Of a DNA stretch of 64,000 bases, positions 44,915 to 53,672 are shown piece after piece. The DNA lies in the NCBI RefSeq assembly GCF_004792695.1, contig NZ_SRXU01000001.1:744001-808000 (forward strand), written 5' to 3'. The translations under genes and the position numbers were made by a program. Below the pieces are notes generated by a model. The model ran no database searches, was not told the DNA's origin, and worked only from the letters and a program-made list of their open reading frames with translations. The stretch is from Sphingomonas naasensis. Its GTDB lineage: Bacteria > Pseudomonadota > Alphaproteobacteria > Sphingomonadales > Sphingomonadaceae. Positions within the stretch are counted from its first letter, which is position 1. Every line of letters begins with the position of its first letter.

Positions 44915-47170
44915 TCAGCGCTCCTTCGACTGGCTGGCGGCGGAAAGGCGCGTGACGCCCTTCAGCACGGGGTCGCCGGCGGACTTGCCGACGAAGAAGC
45001 GATAGTCGCCCGCGGGCCGCGCCCAGCGCCGCGCCGTGTCGTCCCACGAAAGCAGCAGCCACGGATCGGCGGAGATCGCCACCTCGCGGCTCTCCCCCGG
45101 CGCAAGCTCGACTCTGGCCCAGCCGGCGAGGCGATGCGTCCGCCCGGGCGGCGCGACATAGAGCTGCGCCACTTCGGTGCCCCGGCGCTTGCCGGTGTTG
45201 GTGATGCGCAGCCGCACCGTCAGATCGGCGCCGCCGCGCGGCTTGAGCCGCGAATAGTCAAAGCTGGTGTAAGTGAGCCCGTGGCCGAACGCGAACAGCG
45301 GCGTCGCACCGTTCCGGTCGAGCCAGCGATAGCCGATATCGCTCCCTTCGCCGTAATCGATCGCGAACGGGGCATAGGTCACGCCGATCCCGAGCGGGCG
45401 CTGTTTCGCGGGATCGAAGCCGGTCAGCACCGGGCGCGGCAGTTGCGCAACCGCGGCGGGGAAGCTGATCGGCAGCCGGCCCTGCGGCGCGCTCTTGCCG
45501 GTGAGGATCGCCGCGATCGCCTCCCCACCGCGCTGCCCCGGGAACCATGCCTCGAGCACGGCGCCGACCCGGTCCAGCCACGGCATTGCGATCGGATTGC
45601 CGGTCTCCAGCACCACGCCGGTGCGCGGATTGGCGGCGGCGACCGCGGCGATCATCGCGTCCTGGCCATAAGGCAGCGAAAGATCGGCATGATCGACGCC
45701 CTCGACCTCGGGCTTGACCGCGAAGACCAACGCGAGATCGGCGGACTTCGCAACCTGCGCGGCGCGGGCGGCATCGCTACCGTCGTCGAACAGGAATTCG
45801 GTGCCCGGAAGCGCGGCCTGCAACGCCGCGAGCGGGGACGACAGGCCGTAGCTCGGCGCGAGCAAGGCGCTGAGCGGATTAGCACCCGGCGCGTCGCGAT
45901 AGACGCCGCCATAGGGGATCACCTGCGACGAGCCGCCGCCGGCGAGCACGCCCTTGTCGGCATGGCGACCGATCACGGCGATGCGCTTCGCCGTCGCCGC
46001 CAAAGGCAGCAGCCCGTCATTCTTGAGCAGCACCATTCCCGCCTCGGCCATCGTCTGCGCGCGGGCCGCGTGCGCTTCGCGATCGATCGCGCCACCGGGC
46101 CGGGCGACATGATCGAGGGCGCCGACCGCCGCCATGCCGCGCACGATACGCAGCGCCGCATCGCGGACGCGCTCGCGCGGGATCGCGCCGCGCTCGACCG
46201 CGGCGGCGAGATCGGCGAAATAATCCTTGTCCTGCGGGGACTGCTGGTCGAGCCCGGCCGCAATCGAACCTTCTAGGCTGTGGACTGCCCCCCAATCCGA
46301 CATCACCCAGCCGGGAAAGCGCCAATCCCCTTTCAGCACCTGCGCGATCAGATAGGGGCTCTCGCAGGCATAGGCGCCGTTGACCTTGTTGTACGCGCAC
46401 ATCACCGAGGCGGGCTTGCCGCGCTTGATGCCGATCTCGAATGCGAGCAGGTCCGATTCGCGCAGGCCCGCCTCGCCGATCCGCGCGTCGTGGACGAAAC
46501 GCCCGCTCTCCTGCGCGTTGAGCGCGAAATGCTTGATCGTCGAGGCGACGTGGCGATCCTGGATCCCGGCGATCTGCTCGCCGACCAGCCGTCCGGCGAG
46601 CAGGGGATCCTCGCCGAAATATTCGAAATTGCGGCCGTTGCGTGGCTCGCGGGCAAGATTGACGCCGCCGGCGAGCTGGACGTTGATTCCCTTGGCAAAG
46701 GCTTCCGCCCCCACCAGCCGGCCGGCCTCGCGCGCCATTCCCGGATCAAAGGTCGATGCGAGCGACAGCGAAGAGGGCAACGCCGTCGCCTGATCGCCGG
46801 GACGCAGATAGCCGATGTCCGCGACGCCGAGGCTGGCATCGGCGAGATGCAGCGCCGGCAGCCCCGCCTCGGGGATCGCCGGCACGAAGCCCGCAGTGCC
46901 GATCGCGCCCTTCGGCTTGGGCGCGCGCATGGGCTCGGGGATGAACGAGGGCAGCGGCACCCCGAGATCGAGCAGGCTAGCGCCCGATTTCGAGCGGAGC
47001 AAACCGATCTGTTGCTCGAGCGTCATCGCATCGACGATCGCCGTCGCGCGCGCCTCGGGCGAGGCGCCTTCCTGCTGGTTCACCTGCTTCCCCGCCGCCT
47101 TATCCTGTGCGCACACGGGCGCGGCCGCGGCGATCGCCAGCGCCGCAGCCATAGCCTTGCCGCGCTTCAC
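44915..47170 (-). CDS. Glycoside hydrolase family 3 (beta-glucosidase type)
   Basis: A 751-residue exported GH3 enzyme. It has signal residues 1-21, an N-terminal TIM barrel with GGVNLAREPRNGRNFEYFGEDP, TIKHFALNAQE and nucleophile Asp292 in VMSDWGAVHS, then the alpha/beta-sandwich domain (GMVLLKNDGLLPL) and a C-terminal fibronectin-III-like domain (GTEVAQLYVAPP). It removes terminal beta-linked sugars such as glucose or xylose. The ATG at 47170 overlaps the TetR stop (ATGA), so regulator and enzyme are coupled. It may act in sequence with GH1 and GH20 of the same regulon. Confidence 0.94.
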   Translation of the reverse strand: MKRGKAMAAALAIAAAAPVCAQDKAAGKQVNQQEGASPEARATAIVDAMTLEQQIGLLRSKSGASLLDLGVPLPSFIPEPMRAPKPKGAIGTAGFVPAIPEAGLPALHLADASLGVADIGYLRPGDQATALPSSLSLASTFDPGMAREAGRLVGAEAFAKGINVQLAGGVNLAREPRNGRNFEYFGEDPLLAGRLVGEQIAGIQDRHVASTIKHFALNAQESGRFVHDARIGEAGLRESDLLAFEIGIKRGKPASVMCAYNKVNGAYACESPYLIAQVLKGDWRFPGWVMSDWGAVHSLEGSIAAGLDQQSPQDKDYFADLAAAVERGAIPRERVRDAALRIVRGMAAVGALDHVARPGGAIDREAHAARAQTMAEAGMVLLKNDGLLPLAATAKRIAVIGRHADKGVLAGGGSSQVIPYGGVYRDAPGANPLSALLAPSYGLSSPLAALQAALPGTEFLFDDGSDAARAAQVAKSADLALVFAVKPEVEGVDHADLSLPYGQDAMIAAVAAANPRTGVVLETGNPIAMPWLDRVGAVLEAWFPGQRGGEAIAAILTGKSAPQGRLPISFPAAVAQLPRPVLTGFDPAKQRPLGIGVTYAPFAIDYGEGSDIGYRWLDRNGATPLFAFGHGLTYTSFDYSRLKPRGGADLTVRLRITNTGKRRGTEVAQLYVAPPGRTHRLAGWARVELAPGESREVAISADPWLLLSWDDTARRWARPAGDYRFFVGKSAGDPVLKGVTRLSAASQSKER

Positions 47171-47826
47171 TGGTTTGCGGCCTTTCCCGATTCCGGTCGC
47201 GCCGCCGGCGCATCCAGCGAAAGCAGCCCCGTCTGGAAGCCCGCCTCAATCAGCTTGCGCAGCAGCTTGATCGAATCCTTCACCCCACCCGGCTCAGGCG
47301 CGAGCACCTGTGCGATCGAGAGCCCGCGCACCGCCCAGACGATCAGCCGCATCATCGCCACCGCGCTGCGCGCATCGGCGCTGAATGCCACACCAGCGCG
47401 CGCCAGCGCGTCATGCTCGATGCGATCCTGCACCGGACCCAATTTCTCGGCGAGCTCGGGATCGCTGCGCGAGCCCTGGAGGATCTCCAGCACTGCGACC
47501 CCCGAGGGACGGCTGAGCACGTCCCAGCCCAGCTCGGGATAAGCGAGCAAGCGCTGCTGGGGATCAGCGATGTCGCCCAGCCGCTCCTCGTAACGCGCGA
47601 TCTCTTCCTCGAAGACCGCCTCGACGACATAGGTCATCAGATCGGCCTTGGTGCGGAACTGGTGGAGCATAGCACCGCGGCTGACCCCCGCCAGCTCGGC
47701 GACGAGCAAGGTCGTGGTCGCGCCATAGCCATGCTCGTGCAGCGCCGATATCGTGGCGTCGAGCAGCGCCTTGCGGGTGCCGGCACTCCGCTCCGCCTGG
47801 GTGCGCCGGGGACGAACCTCGCTCAT
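47167..47826 (-). CDS. TetR family transcriptional regulator of the glycosidase regulon
   Basis: A 219-residue TetR/AcrR-family repressor with an N-terminal helix-turn-helix (about 14-62; ALLDATISALHEHGYGATTT, VAELAGVSRGAMLHQFRTKADLM) and a helical ligand-binding domain. The ATG at 47826 has GAGGAG seven bases upstream. It heads an operon with GH3 and the esterase. Operator C lies 23 bases before its start, implying autoregulation. The same palindrome recurs before GH1, GH20/small protein and the TBDR, which makes this the likely controller of all of them. The inducer is probably a sugar or aglycone from the imported glycoside (inference). Confidence 0.92.
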   Translation of the reverse strand: MSEVRPRRTQAERSAGTRKALLDATISALHEHGYGATTTLLVAELAGVSRGAMLHQFRTKADLMTYVVEAVFEEEIARYEERLGDIADPQQRLLAYPELGWDVLSRPSGVAVLEILQGSRSDPELAEKLGPVQDRIEHDALARAGVAFSADARSAVAMMRLIVWAVRGLSIAQVLAPEPGGVKDSIKLLRKLIEAGFQTGLLSLDAPAARPESGKAANQ

Positions 47827-47848
47827 CAGTCAACTCCTCGCCCTGAAA

Positions 47849-47871
47849 CTTACAAACAATTCTGACCGTAA
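47849..47871. promoter_or_regulatory. TetR-regulon operator C (tetR-GH3-esterase promoter)
   Basis: Half-sites TTACAAACA and TGACCGTAA surround ATTC in the same 9-4-9 layout as operator B. It lies 23 bases upstream of the regulator start and 49 bases from operator D. Confidence 0.65.
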
Positions 47872-47920
47872 ACCTATGCGGCCATTTCCGACGTGGCAAG
47901 CGCGAACATCGCTCCGCCAT

Positions 47921-47943
47921 AAAACAAACGGGCTTGACTGACT
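47921..47943. promoter_or_regulatory. TetR-regulon operator D (TBDR promoter)
   Basis: ACAAAC, GG and TTGACTG line up with operator B at the same spacing, although the outer bases differ. A second shifted half-site TGACTGTAA follows directly at 47939-47947. It lies 56 bases before the TBDR start. Confidence 0.5.
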
Positions 47944-47999
47944 GTAAATTGAAATCCACCTTTTCCCGACACCAACGAGAATCATCAGGGAGTGGGGAA

Positions 48000-50288
48000 A
48001 TGGCTAAGCGGAACAGGGCGCGCGCGGCGCTGATCGGTTCGGCGGCGGGTTGGCTGGTCGCGGCGGTGCCGGTGCTGGCGCAGCAGACGGCGCCGGCCGC
48101 ACCCGAAGCGGAGGCGCGCGACGGCAACGAGATCGTCGTGACCGCGAACCGGCGCGAAGAGCGGCTACAGGACGTGCCGCTCTCCGTCACCGCGGTGAGC
48201 GGCGACGATCTCGCCCGATCGAGCCTGAAGGAAGTCACCGACATCCAGTATCTGGCGCCCAACGTCACCTTCTCGGCGACCAATCCGGTCTCGAACGGGG
48301 GCGGCTATCAGGTCCGCGGCGTCGGCACCCAGACCTATGACAGCAGCGTCGAGCAGACCGTCGGCCTCGTCGTCGACGGCGTCGTCATCGGCCTGTCGCG
48401 CGATCCCGGGGCGACCGGTTTCTCCGACGTGGAACGGATCGAAGTGCTGCGCGGACCGCAGGGCACCCTGTTCGGCAAGAACTCATCCGCGGGCGTGATC
48501 CAGGTGATCACCCGCCGGCCCGAGCTCGATCGCTACGGGCTCGATCTCGACTTCAGCTATGGCGAGCGCAACGATCGCATCGCCCGTGCGACGATGAACC
48601 TGCCGCTCGGTAGCAAGGCGGCGCTGCGCGTCTCGGGCTTCTCCAACGGCCAGGACGGCGCGATCCCCAATGTTGTCAACGGCACGCGCGTGGGCGACCG
48701 CAACAACAATGGCGTGCGCGCCAAATTGCTGTGGGAGCCGAGTGCCGATCTCTCGCTGCTGGTTTCGGGCGAATATCAGACCGCGTTCGCGCGCGACGGC
48801 CAGACGATCGAATCGCTGGGCGTGAATCCCACCTACAACGCCCAGTTCAATCGCTTCCCGGTCAAGCCGGGCCACGGCGTCTATCTCGCGTACAATGACG
48901 GCGACTGGACCGCGGACACCTCGCTCTGGGCAACCTCGCTGCAGGCGGATTACGCGATCGGCGAAGCGACGCTGACCTCGATCACCGCCTATCGCGAGCT
49001 CAAGGTAACCCAGCTCTCAGACATCGACGGCGCGCCGATCGACATCTTCAATCACAGCGACGGCGGGGTGAACAGCCACCAGTTCTCGCAGGAACTGCGG
49101 CTGACGTCGCCCGCCGGCAAGCCGCTCGAATATGTCGCCGGCCTCTATTATTACCGCACCGAGAACCGCGGCGACATCGCCCAATATGGCCGGTTCTACG
49201 GCATCTACGGCGTGCCGGTGGTGATCGCGAGCGGCCTGCGCACGCAGGTCAACGATGTGCGCAGCCTCGCTGCATTCGGGCAGCTTACCTATCGGCTCAG
49301 CGACACGTTCAAGCTGATCGGCGGGCTGCGCTACACCAACGATCGCAACCACGGTTCAGTGGCGATCACCAAGCTCCCCTTCCCCGCCGTGATCGCGAGC
49401 GTCGCCCTGCCCTACGATGGCACGGTCGATGCGGACAATGTCTCGGGCAAGGTCGGCGTGCAGTTCGAGCCGAGCCGCGACCTGATGCTCTACGCGACCT
49501 TCTCGACCGGCTATAAGGGCCCGGCGATCGACGGCACGGGCGGCATCGTTCGCGAAGTCGAGCCCGAGACCGTCAAGAGCTACGAGATCGGCCTCAAGAG
49601 TAGCCTGTTCGATGGCCGGATGACGTTCAACGCCTCGGCCTATTGGGCCGACTACACCAACTTCCAGACCACCGCGCTCGACATGAGCCTGACGCCGCCG
49701 GCCTTCATCCTGACCAACGCCGGCGGGCTGCGCTCGCGCGGCGTCGAGCTCGAGACGCGGCTGCGCATCGCCCGCGGCTTCCATGTCTCGGCGAGCGGTT
49801 CGTACAGCGACGCCACCTATCGCAGCTTCATCGGCCCCTGCTATTCGGGTCAGGCGAACTCGTCGGTCGTCGGCACCGGCTGCTATCTGCTGCCCGCTTC
49901 CGCGACGGTGCGCGTTGCCGACTATGCCGGCTACAGTCTGCCTAACGCGCCCAAATGGTCCTACACGCTGCGCGCCGATTATCAGGCCGCGCTCGGCGGC
50001 GATCTCGAGCTCGACGCGGGCGCGAACTGGGCATGGCGCGACGCGACCCAGGCCGTGCTCGGCGACCCCAAGGCGCGGATCGACGCATACGGGCTGCTCA
50101 ACGGCACGATCGGCATCTCGGGGAATGACGGGCAATGGCGCGTCGGGATCTACGCCCGCAACCTGCTCGACAGGCAATTCTATGCCCCCTACGCCGCGAC
50201 CGCGACGTTCAATCCGGGCGGCTATAACCGGATCGTGAGCCCCGAAGCATTCCGCACGATCGGCGGCACCCTGAGCTTCCACTTCTGA
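48000..50288 (+). CDS. TonB-dependent receptor of the TetR-glycosidase locus
   Basis: A 762-residue outer-membrane receptor, shorter than the other TBDRs in the window and of the FecA/CirA-like size class. Signal peptide (about residues 1-28, ending VPVLAQ), TonB-box-like EIVVTANRREERLQDVPLSVTA, plug motifs VRGVGTQ and IEVLRGPQGTLFGKNSSAGVI, and a barrel ending GTLSFHF are all visible. The ATG at 48000 has GGGAG and GGGG upstream; a frame open further upstream contains operator D and was rejected. It probably imports the glycoside that GH1, GH3 and GH20 process. A 10-bp hairpin follows the gene. Confidence 0.94.
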   Translation: MAKRNRARAALIGSAAGWLVAAVPVLAQQTAPAAPEAEARDGNEIVVTANRREERLQDVPLSVTAVSGDDLARSSLKEVTDIQYLAPNVTFSATNPVSNGGGYQVRGVGTQTYDSSVEQTVGLVVDGVVIGLSRDPGATGFSDVERIEVLRGPQGTLFGKNSSAGVIQVITRRPELDRYGLDLDFSYGERNDRIARATMNLPLGSKAALRVSGFSNGQDGAIPNVVNGTRVGDRNNNGVRAKLLWEPSADLSLLVSGEYQTAFARDGQTIESLGVNPTYNAQFNRFPVKPGHGVYLAYNDGDWTADTSLWATSLQADYAIGEATLTSITAYRELKVTQLSDIDGAPIDIFNHSDGGVNSHQFSQELRLTSPAGKPLEYVAGLYYYRTENRGDIAQYGRFYGIYGVPVVIASGLRTQVNDVRSLAAFGQLTYRLSDTFKLIGGLRYTNDRNHGSVAITKLPFPAVIASVALPYDGTVDADNVSGKVGVQFEPSRDLMLYATFSTGYKGPAIDGTGGIVREVEPETVKSYEIGLKSSLFDGRMTFNASAYWADYTNFQTTALDMSLTPPAFILTNAGGLRSRGVELETRLRIARGFHVSASGSYSDATYRSFIGPCYSGQANSSVVGTGCYLLPASATVRVADYAGYSLPNAPKWSYTLRADYQAALGGDLELDAGANWAWRDATQAVLGDPKARIDAYGLLNGTIGISGNDGQWRVGIYARNLLDRQFYAPYAATATFNPGGYNRIVSPEAFRTIGGTLSFHF

Positions 50289-50295
50289 TCTCTCG

Positions 50296-50321
50296 CCGGC
50301 GGTCGCGGGGGCGACCGCCGG
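50296..50321 (+). terminator. Stem-loop after the 48-kb TBDR
   Basis: A perfect 10-bp stem (CCGGCGGTCG at 50296-50305 with 50312-50321) begins 8 bases after the TBDR stop, between convergent genes. There is no T-run, so the termination role is only likely. Confidence 0.5.
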
Positions 50322-50349
50322 GTATCGACCCCGCCCTTCGGATAACGAC

Positions 50350-51024
50350 CTAGCGGGAGGGGAGAAGCCGTTTCCAGCGCGCGTCCAGCTTCGTTTGCGC
50401 GTCCACATCGTTCAGCCGCGAGACGAGAGAAAGCCCGCGAAGCTTGACATTGTGCCCGGCGAGCAACCGCCCCGAAATCGTATAGCCGATATCGTACAGG
50501 GCGACGTCGTCGTGCGGCTCACCATCGACGAGGAAGCGGGTTCTGATGACGACGGGCAGCTGCTCGTCGCCGCGGCTGTTGTCCGGGAGGCCGGCCGCCT
50601 CGCGCGCCTTTTTGAGCGCGCCCTCGAACCACCCCGCCTCGATCCTGGGCTCGCCGGTGGTCTGGGCAGGCGCCGCGCCAAGTGGCGTCGGGAAAGTTAT
50701 CGTCTGGCTCTGGACCGATTGCTCGGCGGCGGCAGGCTTCAGCGACAATGCACGTTCCCCGCGGTCGGCGACGATCAGCACCAGCGTCGCGGCGCGTGCG
50801 GAGGCTCGCTCGGCCTCCGCGGTCTTGACCGCCTTGCTGTCGCTTCGCTCGCTCCAGCTGTTCCACAAGGTCAGTCCCGAGATGAGGACGGCGACTACAG
50901 CCAGCACTTCGGCCAGCGTGATCCAGCGCCGCCGGGTGGCAACGGCTTCCGCCGCACGCGCCTCGGCGCGGACACTTGCCTCAGCCGCGGCTGACGGATC
51001 GGGACCGGAAGGACTTTCACTCAC
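50350..51024 (-). CDS. Single-span membrane protein of unknown function
   Basis: A 224-residue protein that I do not recognise. An acidic/Ala-rich cytoplasmic N-terminus (about 1-33) is followed by one membrane helix (about 35-53; ITLAEVLAVVAVLISGLTLW), a short coiled stretch rich in Ala/Glu, and a periplasmic C-terminal domain with TFPTPLG, IRTRFLVDGEPHDDVALYDIGY and LRGLSLVSRLNDVD. It lies between the TBDR and the Gfo/Idh/MocA operon with its own 181-base upstream gap, so it is probably a separate unit. No functional motif is visible. Confidence 0.7.
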   Translation of the reverse strand: MSESPSGPDPSAAAEASVRAEARAAEAVATRRRWITLAEVLAVVAVLISGLTLWNSWSERSDSKAVKTAEAERASARAATLVLIVADRGERALSLKPAAAEQSVQSQTITFPTPLGAAPAQTTGEPRIEAGWFEGALKKAREAAGLPDNSRGDEQLPVVIRTRFLVDGEPHDDVALYDIGYTISGRLLAGHNVKLRGLSLVSRLNDVDAQTKLDARWKRLLPSR

Positions 51025-51205
51025 GGCCCGCTTCGATCATCTGCGGCGGCGGCCGTCAAGCAATCACCTCGCGCCTCTCGAAGCGTGCGCCTGCGCGCGT
51101 CACCGTCGAGGCGCGCCGGACCGCGCGCGGCCGATCGAGCCCACCTACTCCCCGACGATGTTCCGTGCCGGCGCGTTGACCCGGGTGGCGCGGCGGATCG
51201 AGCTG

Positions 51206-52369
51206 CTAGCGGGCGGGCGCGACCGCCGGCTTCGCGGTTGCCGAAGCAGTGAGCACCAGCTCGGCGGCGAGCAGCGCGCCTTGCTGATCCTGCGCGATCG
51301 CCGTGCCTTCGACGATGTCGTTCACGAATTGCGGGCCGAACGGCAAGGGCACTTTCGAGCAATCGAGATAACGCGTGCCGTTCCGGTCGGCGATGAACAG
51401 ATGGTTCCCCCCGGGCCTTCCGGCGACATCGACATATTTGCGCAGTTCGATGAAGCCCTCGGTGCCGAGGATGAAAAGCCGGCCGTCGCCCCACGTGGGA
51501 AGACCGTTCGGCGTGAACCAGTCGACCCGGACATAGCCTGCGCCGCCGTCGCCGTTCAGCATCATGTCGCCGAAGTCCTGAAACTTCGGATGCTCGGGAT
51601 TATGGAAATTGCCGGTCTGCGACGCGACGACATGGGCGCTTTTGCTGCCCGTCAGATAGACGAACTGATCGGCCTGATGGCTGCCGACATCGGTGAGGAT
51701 ACCACCGTTGCGATCCGGATCCCAGAACCAGGCAGGCCGCGTCGGCGCGGCCAGCCGGTGCGGCGCGAGATTGACCGTCTGGATCACCCGGCCGATCGCC
51801 CCGTCATGGACGAGCTGGCCAGCCATGACCGCGGCAGGCACTTCCAGCCGCTCGGAATACATGATCCCGTATTTGCGGCCGGTCTCCTTGATCGCGCGCC
51901 GAACCTCGGCGAGCTGGCGAAGCGAGGTGACCGCCGCCTTGTCGCTCAGATAGTCCTTGCCCGCGCGCATGACCCGGATGCCGAGCGGCGCGCGCAGACT
52001 TGGAATCGCGGCGCTGCAGACCAGCTTGATCGCCCGGTTGTCGAGGATCTCGTCCTCCGAGCGCGCCAGCGGAACATCGCCATAGCGCTTGCGGAACATC
52101 GCGATCTGCCCGGGATCGGTGGCGTAGAAACTGGTGAGCACGCCGCCGCCCCGAATCACGGCGTCGGTGATGCCATAGATGTGATTATGGTCGAGCCCGA
52201 TCACCGCGAAGGGAACGCGATGTCTGGCTTCCGGCGCCGGCCGCGCCTGCGCGGATTCGGTTGGCGCGTCGCCGCGAGTCACGGACTGTGCGAGCGCGTC
52301 GGCGGTAAGGCCCGTGGCGACACCCGCGGACAACAGGCCAAGAAGTTCACGGCGGCTGGATTGAGTCAC
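51206..52369 (-). CDS. Tat-exported Gfo/Idh/MocA family oxidoreductase (operon copy 3)
   Basis: A 387-residue oxidoreductase with a twin-arginine signal (SRRELLGLLSAGVATG). The Rossmann half begins PFAVIGLDHNHIYG, followed by LVCSAAIPS and a C-terminal domain with GGILTDVGSHQADQFVYLTG. It lacks the canonical EKP sequence: the equivalent position reads AGKDYLSDKAAVT, where Lys of DKA may serve instead. The GTG start at 52369 has AGGAAA upstream. It is the last gene of a five-gene minus-strand unit, 40 bases after the preceding Gfo/Idh/MocA gene. It is presumably a periplasmic, tightly NAD-bound enzyme acting on sugars or glycosides. Confidence 0.87.
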   Translation of the reverse strand: MTQSSRRELLGLLSAGVATGLTADALAQSVTRGDAPTESAQARPAPEARHRVPFAVIGLDHNHIYGITDAVIRGGGVLTSFYATDPGQIAMFRKRYGDVPLARSEDEILDNRAIKLVCSAAIPSLRAPLGIRVMRAGKDYLSDKAAVTSLRQLAEVRRAIKETGRKYGIMYSERLEVPAAVMAGQLVHDGAIGRVIQTVNLAPHRLAAPTRPAWFWDPDRNGGILTDVGSHQADQFVYLTGSKSAHVVASQTGNFHNPEHPKFQDFGDMMLNGDGGAGYVRVDWFTPNGLPTWGDGRLFILGTEGFIELRKYVDVAGRPGGNHLFIADRNGTRYLDCSKVPLPFGPQFVNDIVEGTAIAQDQQGALLAAELVLTASATAKPAVAPAR

Positions 52370-52409
52370 GGCGGTTTCCTCGAATAGCGGATTTTTTGCT
52401 GCGGCCGGG

Positions 52410-53672
52410 TCAGACCGCGATCAGATCGGTCGGCCAGGTCACGGCCTCGCCGCGGTCCATGGCCTGCTCGCCAAGCAGCGAGGCGACGCTCGCGGCATAG
52501 GCCTGGGCGAGCATGCCCGGCAGCGGCTTGCCCGCACGGACTGCCTCGCCGAACCCCTCGAACTGCAGCATGGTCTCGTCATATTCGCCCCAGCCGAGCG
52601 AGTCCCCCGGCGTGGTCACCGGCAGCTCGGGGAACCAGGTCGCGCCGCCGATCGGAACGGTGCGCTTGTGCCCGCGCTTCACATCTTCCTGCATGCGCTG
52701 GAGCGCGAGCACCTTGGGCGGCACTTCCTGATAGATCCGGCCGAGCTCGGGCTCGATCGTGCCCTTGCTGCCCTGGATCTGCTCCTCGCAGCCATAGCGG
52801 GCGTTGTTCAGATGCGAGGTGTAGACGAACTTCCGGCCATCCGAATATTCATAGACCAGCGCGACATGGTCATAGACCTCGCGCCCGTCCTTCCAGAAGC
52901 AGATGCTGCCCGAACCGATCACGCGGGTCGGCACAGCGTCGAGGAACCAGTTGCCGACCTGCAGCTGGTGCGTCGCCAGCTCGGTCATCAGCCCCGCCGA
53001 CGCCTCGCGATAGAGGCGCCAGTTGATCTTGCGGTCGGTGCTCCCCGGCGGGATCGGGCGGCGCCAGCTGGTGTTGCGGTGCCAGCTCGCCCGGATCTGG
53101 GTGACCGGGCCGATCTCGCCCGCCTTCACCCGCTTGAGCGCGTTGAGATAGGTCGGATGGAACATGCGCTGATGCCCGATCTGGAGCACCTTCGCGCTAT
53201 CCTGCGATCGCTTCACCATCGCGCTGCAATCGGCGATCGTCCGCGCCATCGCCTTCTCGCACCAGACGTGGAGGCCCGCGCCGAACGCGTCGAAGGCGAG
53301 CGGAGCATGAAAATCGAGCGGCGTCGCAATGACGACCGCATCGAGACCACGCGCGTCAAGCATCGCGCGATGATCGGCGAAGGCGGGCACGTTCGCCCCG
53401 ACGATCGCCTGCGCCTTCGCCAGATGCGGCGCGAAATTGTCGCAGACCGCGGCGACTGCGCAGTTGCGGGTCTTGAGGATGTTGCGGATCAGCGTCCGGC
53501 CGCGATCCCCCGTCCCGATCACCCCCAGCCGCACGCGATCGCCGCTCAGGGGCGCAGCCGATGCGGCGGAGACCGCCCAAGGCGCGGCGGCCGCCACCCC
53601 CGCCCCCGCCGTCGCCTTCAACACGCCGTCGAGGAACGCGCGTCGCGTGAAGTCGAAATCCTTGTCGGTCAT
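52410..53672 (-). CDS. Tat-exported Gfo/Idh/MocA family oxidoreductase (operon copy 2)
   Basis: A 420-residue protein with a twin-arginine signal (TRRAFLDGVLKATAG, cleavage near VSAASA). It has Rossmann motif VIGTGDRGRTL, the catalytic-type Lys in WCEKAMART, GHQRMFHPTY, a conserved-looking WHRNTSWRRPIP and, late, TWFPELPVTTPGDSLG. The WHRN and TELATHQL blocks resemble secreted members that act on glycosides. The ATG at 53672 shares one base with the ApbE stop (TAATG), so the two are coupled. It is fourth in the DUF1080-Gfo-ApbE-Gfo-Gfo unit. Substrate unknown. Confidence 0.9.
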   Translation of the reverse strand: MTDKDFDFTRRAFLDGVLKATAGAGVAAAAPWAVSAASAAPLSGDRVRLGVIGTGDRGRTLIRNILKTRNCAVAAVCDNFAPHLAKAQAIVGANVPAFADHRAMLDARGLDAVVIATPLDFHAPLAFDAFGAGLHVWCEKAMARTIADCSAMVKRSQDSAKVLQIGHQRMFHPTYLNALKRVKAGEIGPVTQIRASWHRNTSWRRPIPPGSTDRKINWRLYREASAGLMTELATHQLQVGNWFLDAVPTRVIGSGSICFWKDGREVYDHVALVYEYSDGRKFVYTSHLNNARYGCEEQIQGSKGTIEPELGRIYQEVPPKVLALQRMQEDVKRGHKRTVPIGGATWFPELPVTTPGDSLGWGEYDETMLQFEGFGEAVRAGKPLPGMLAQAYAASVASLLGEQAMDRGEAVTWPTDLIAV

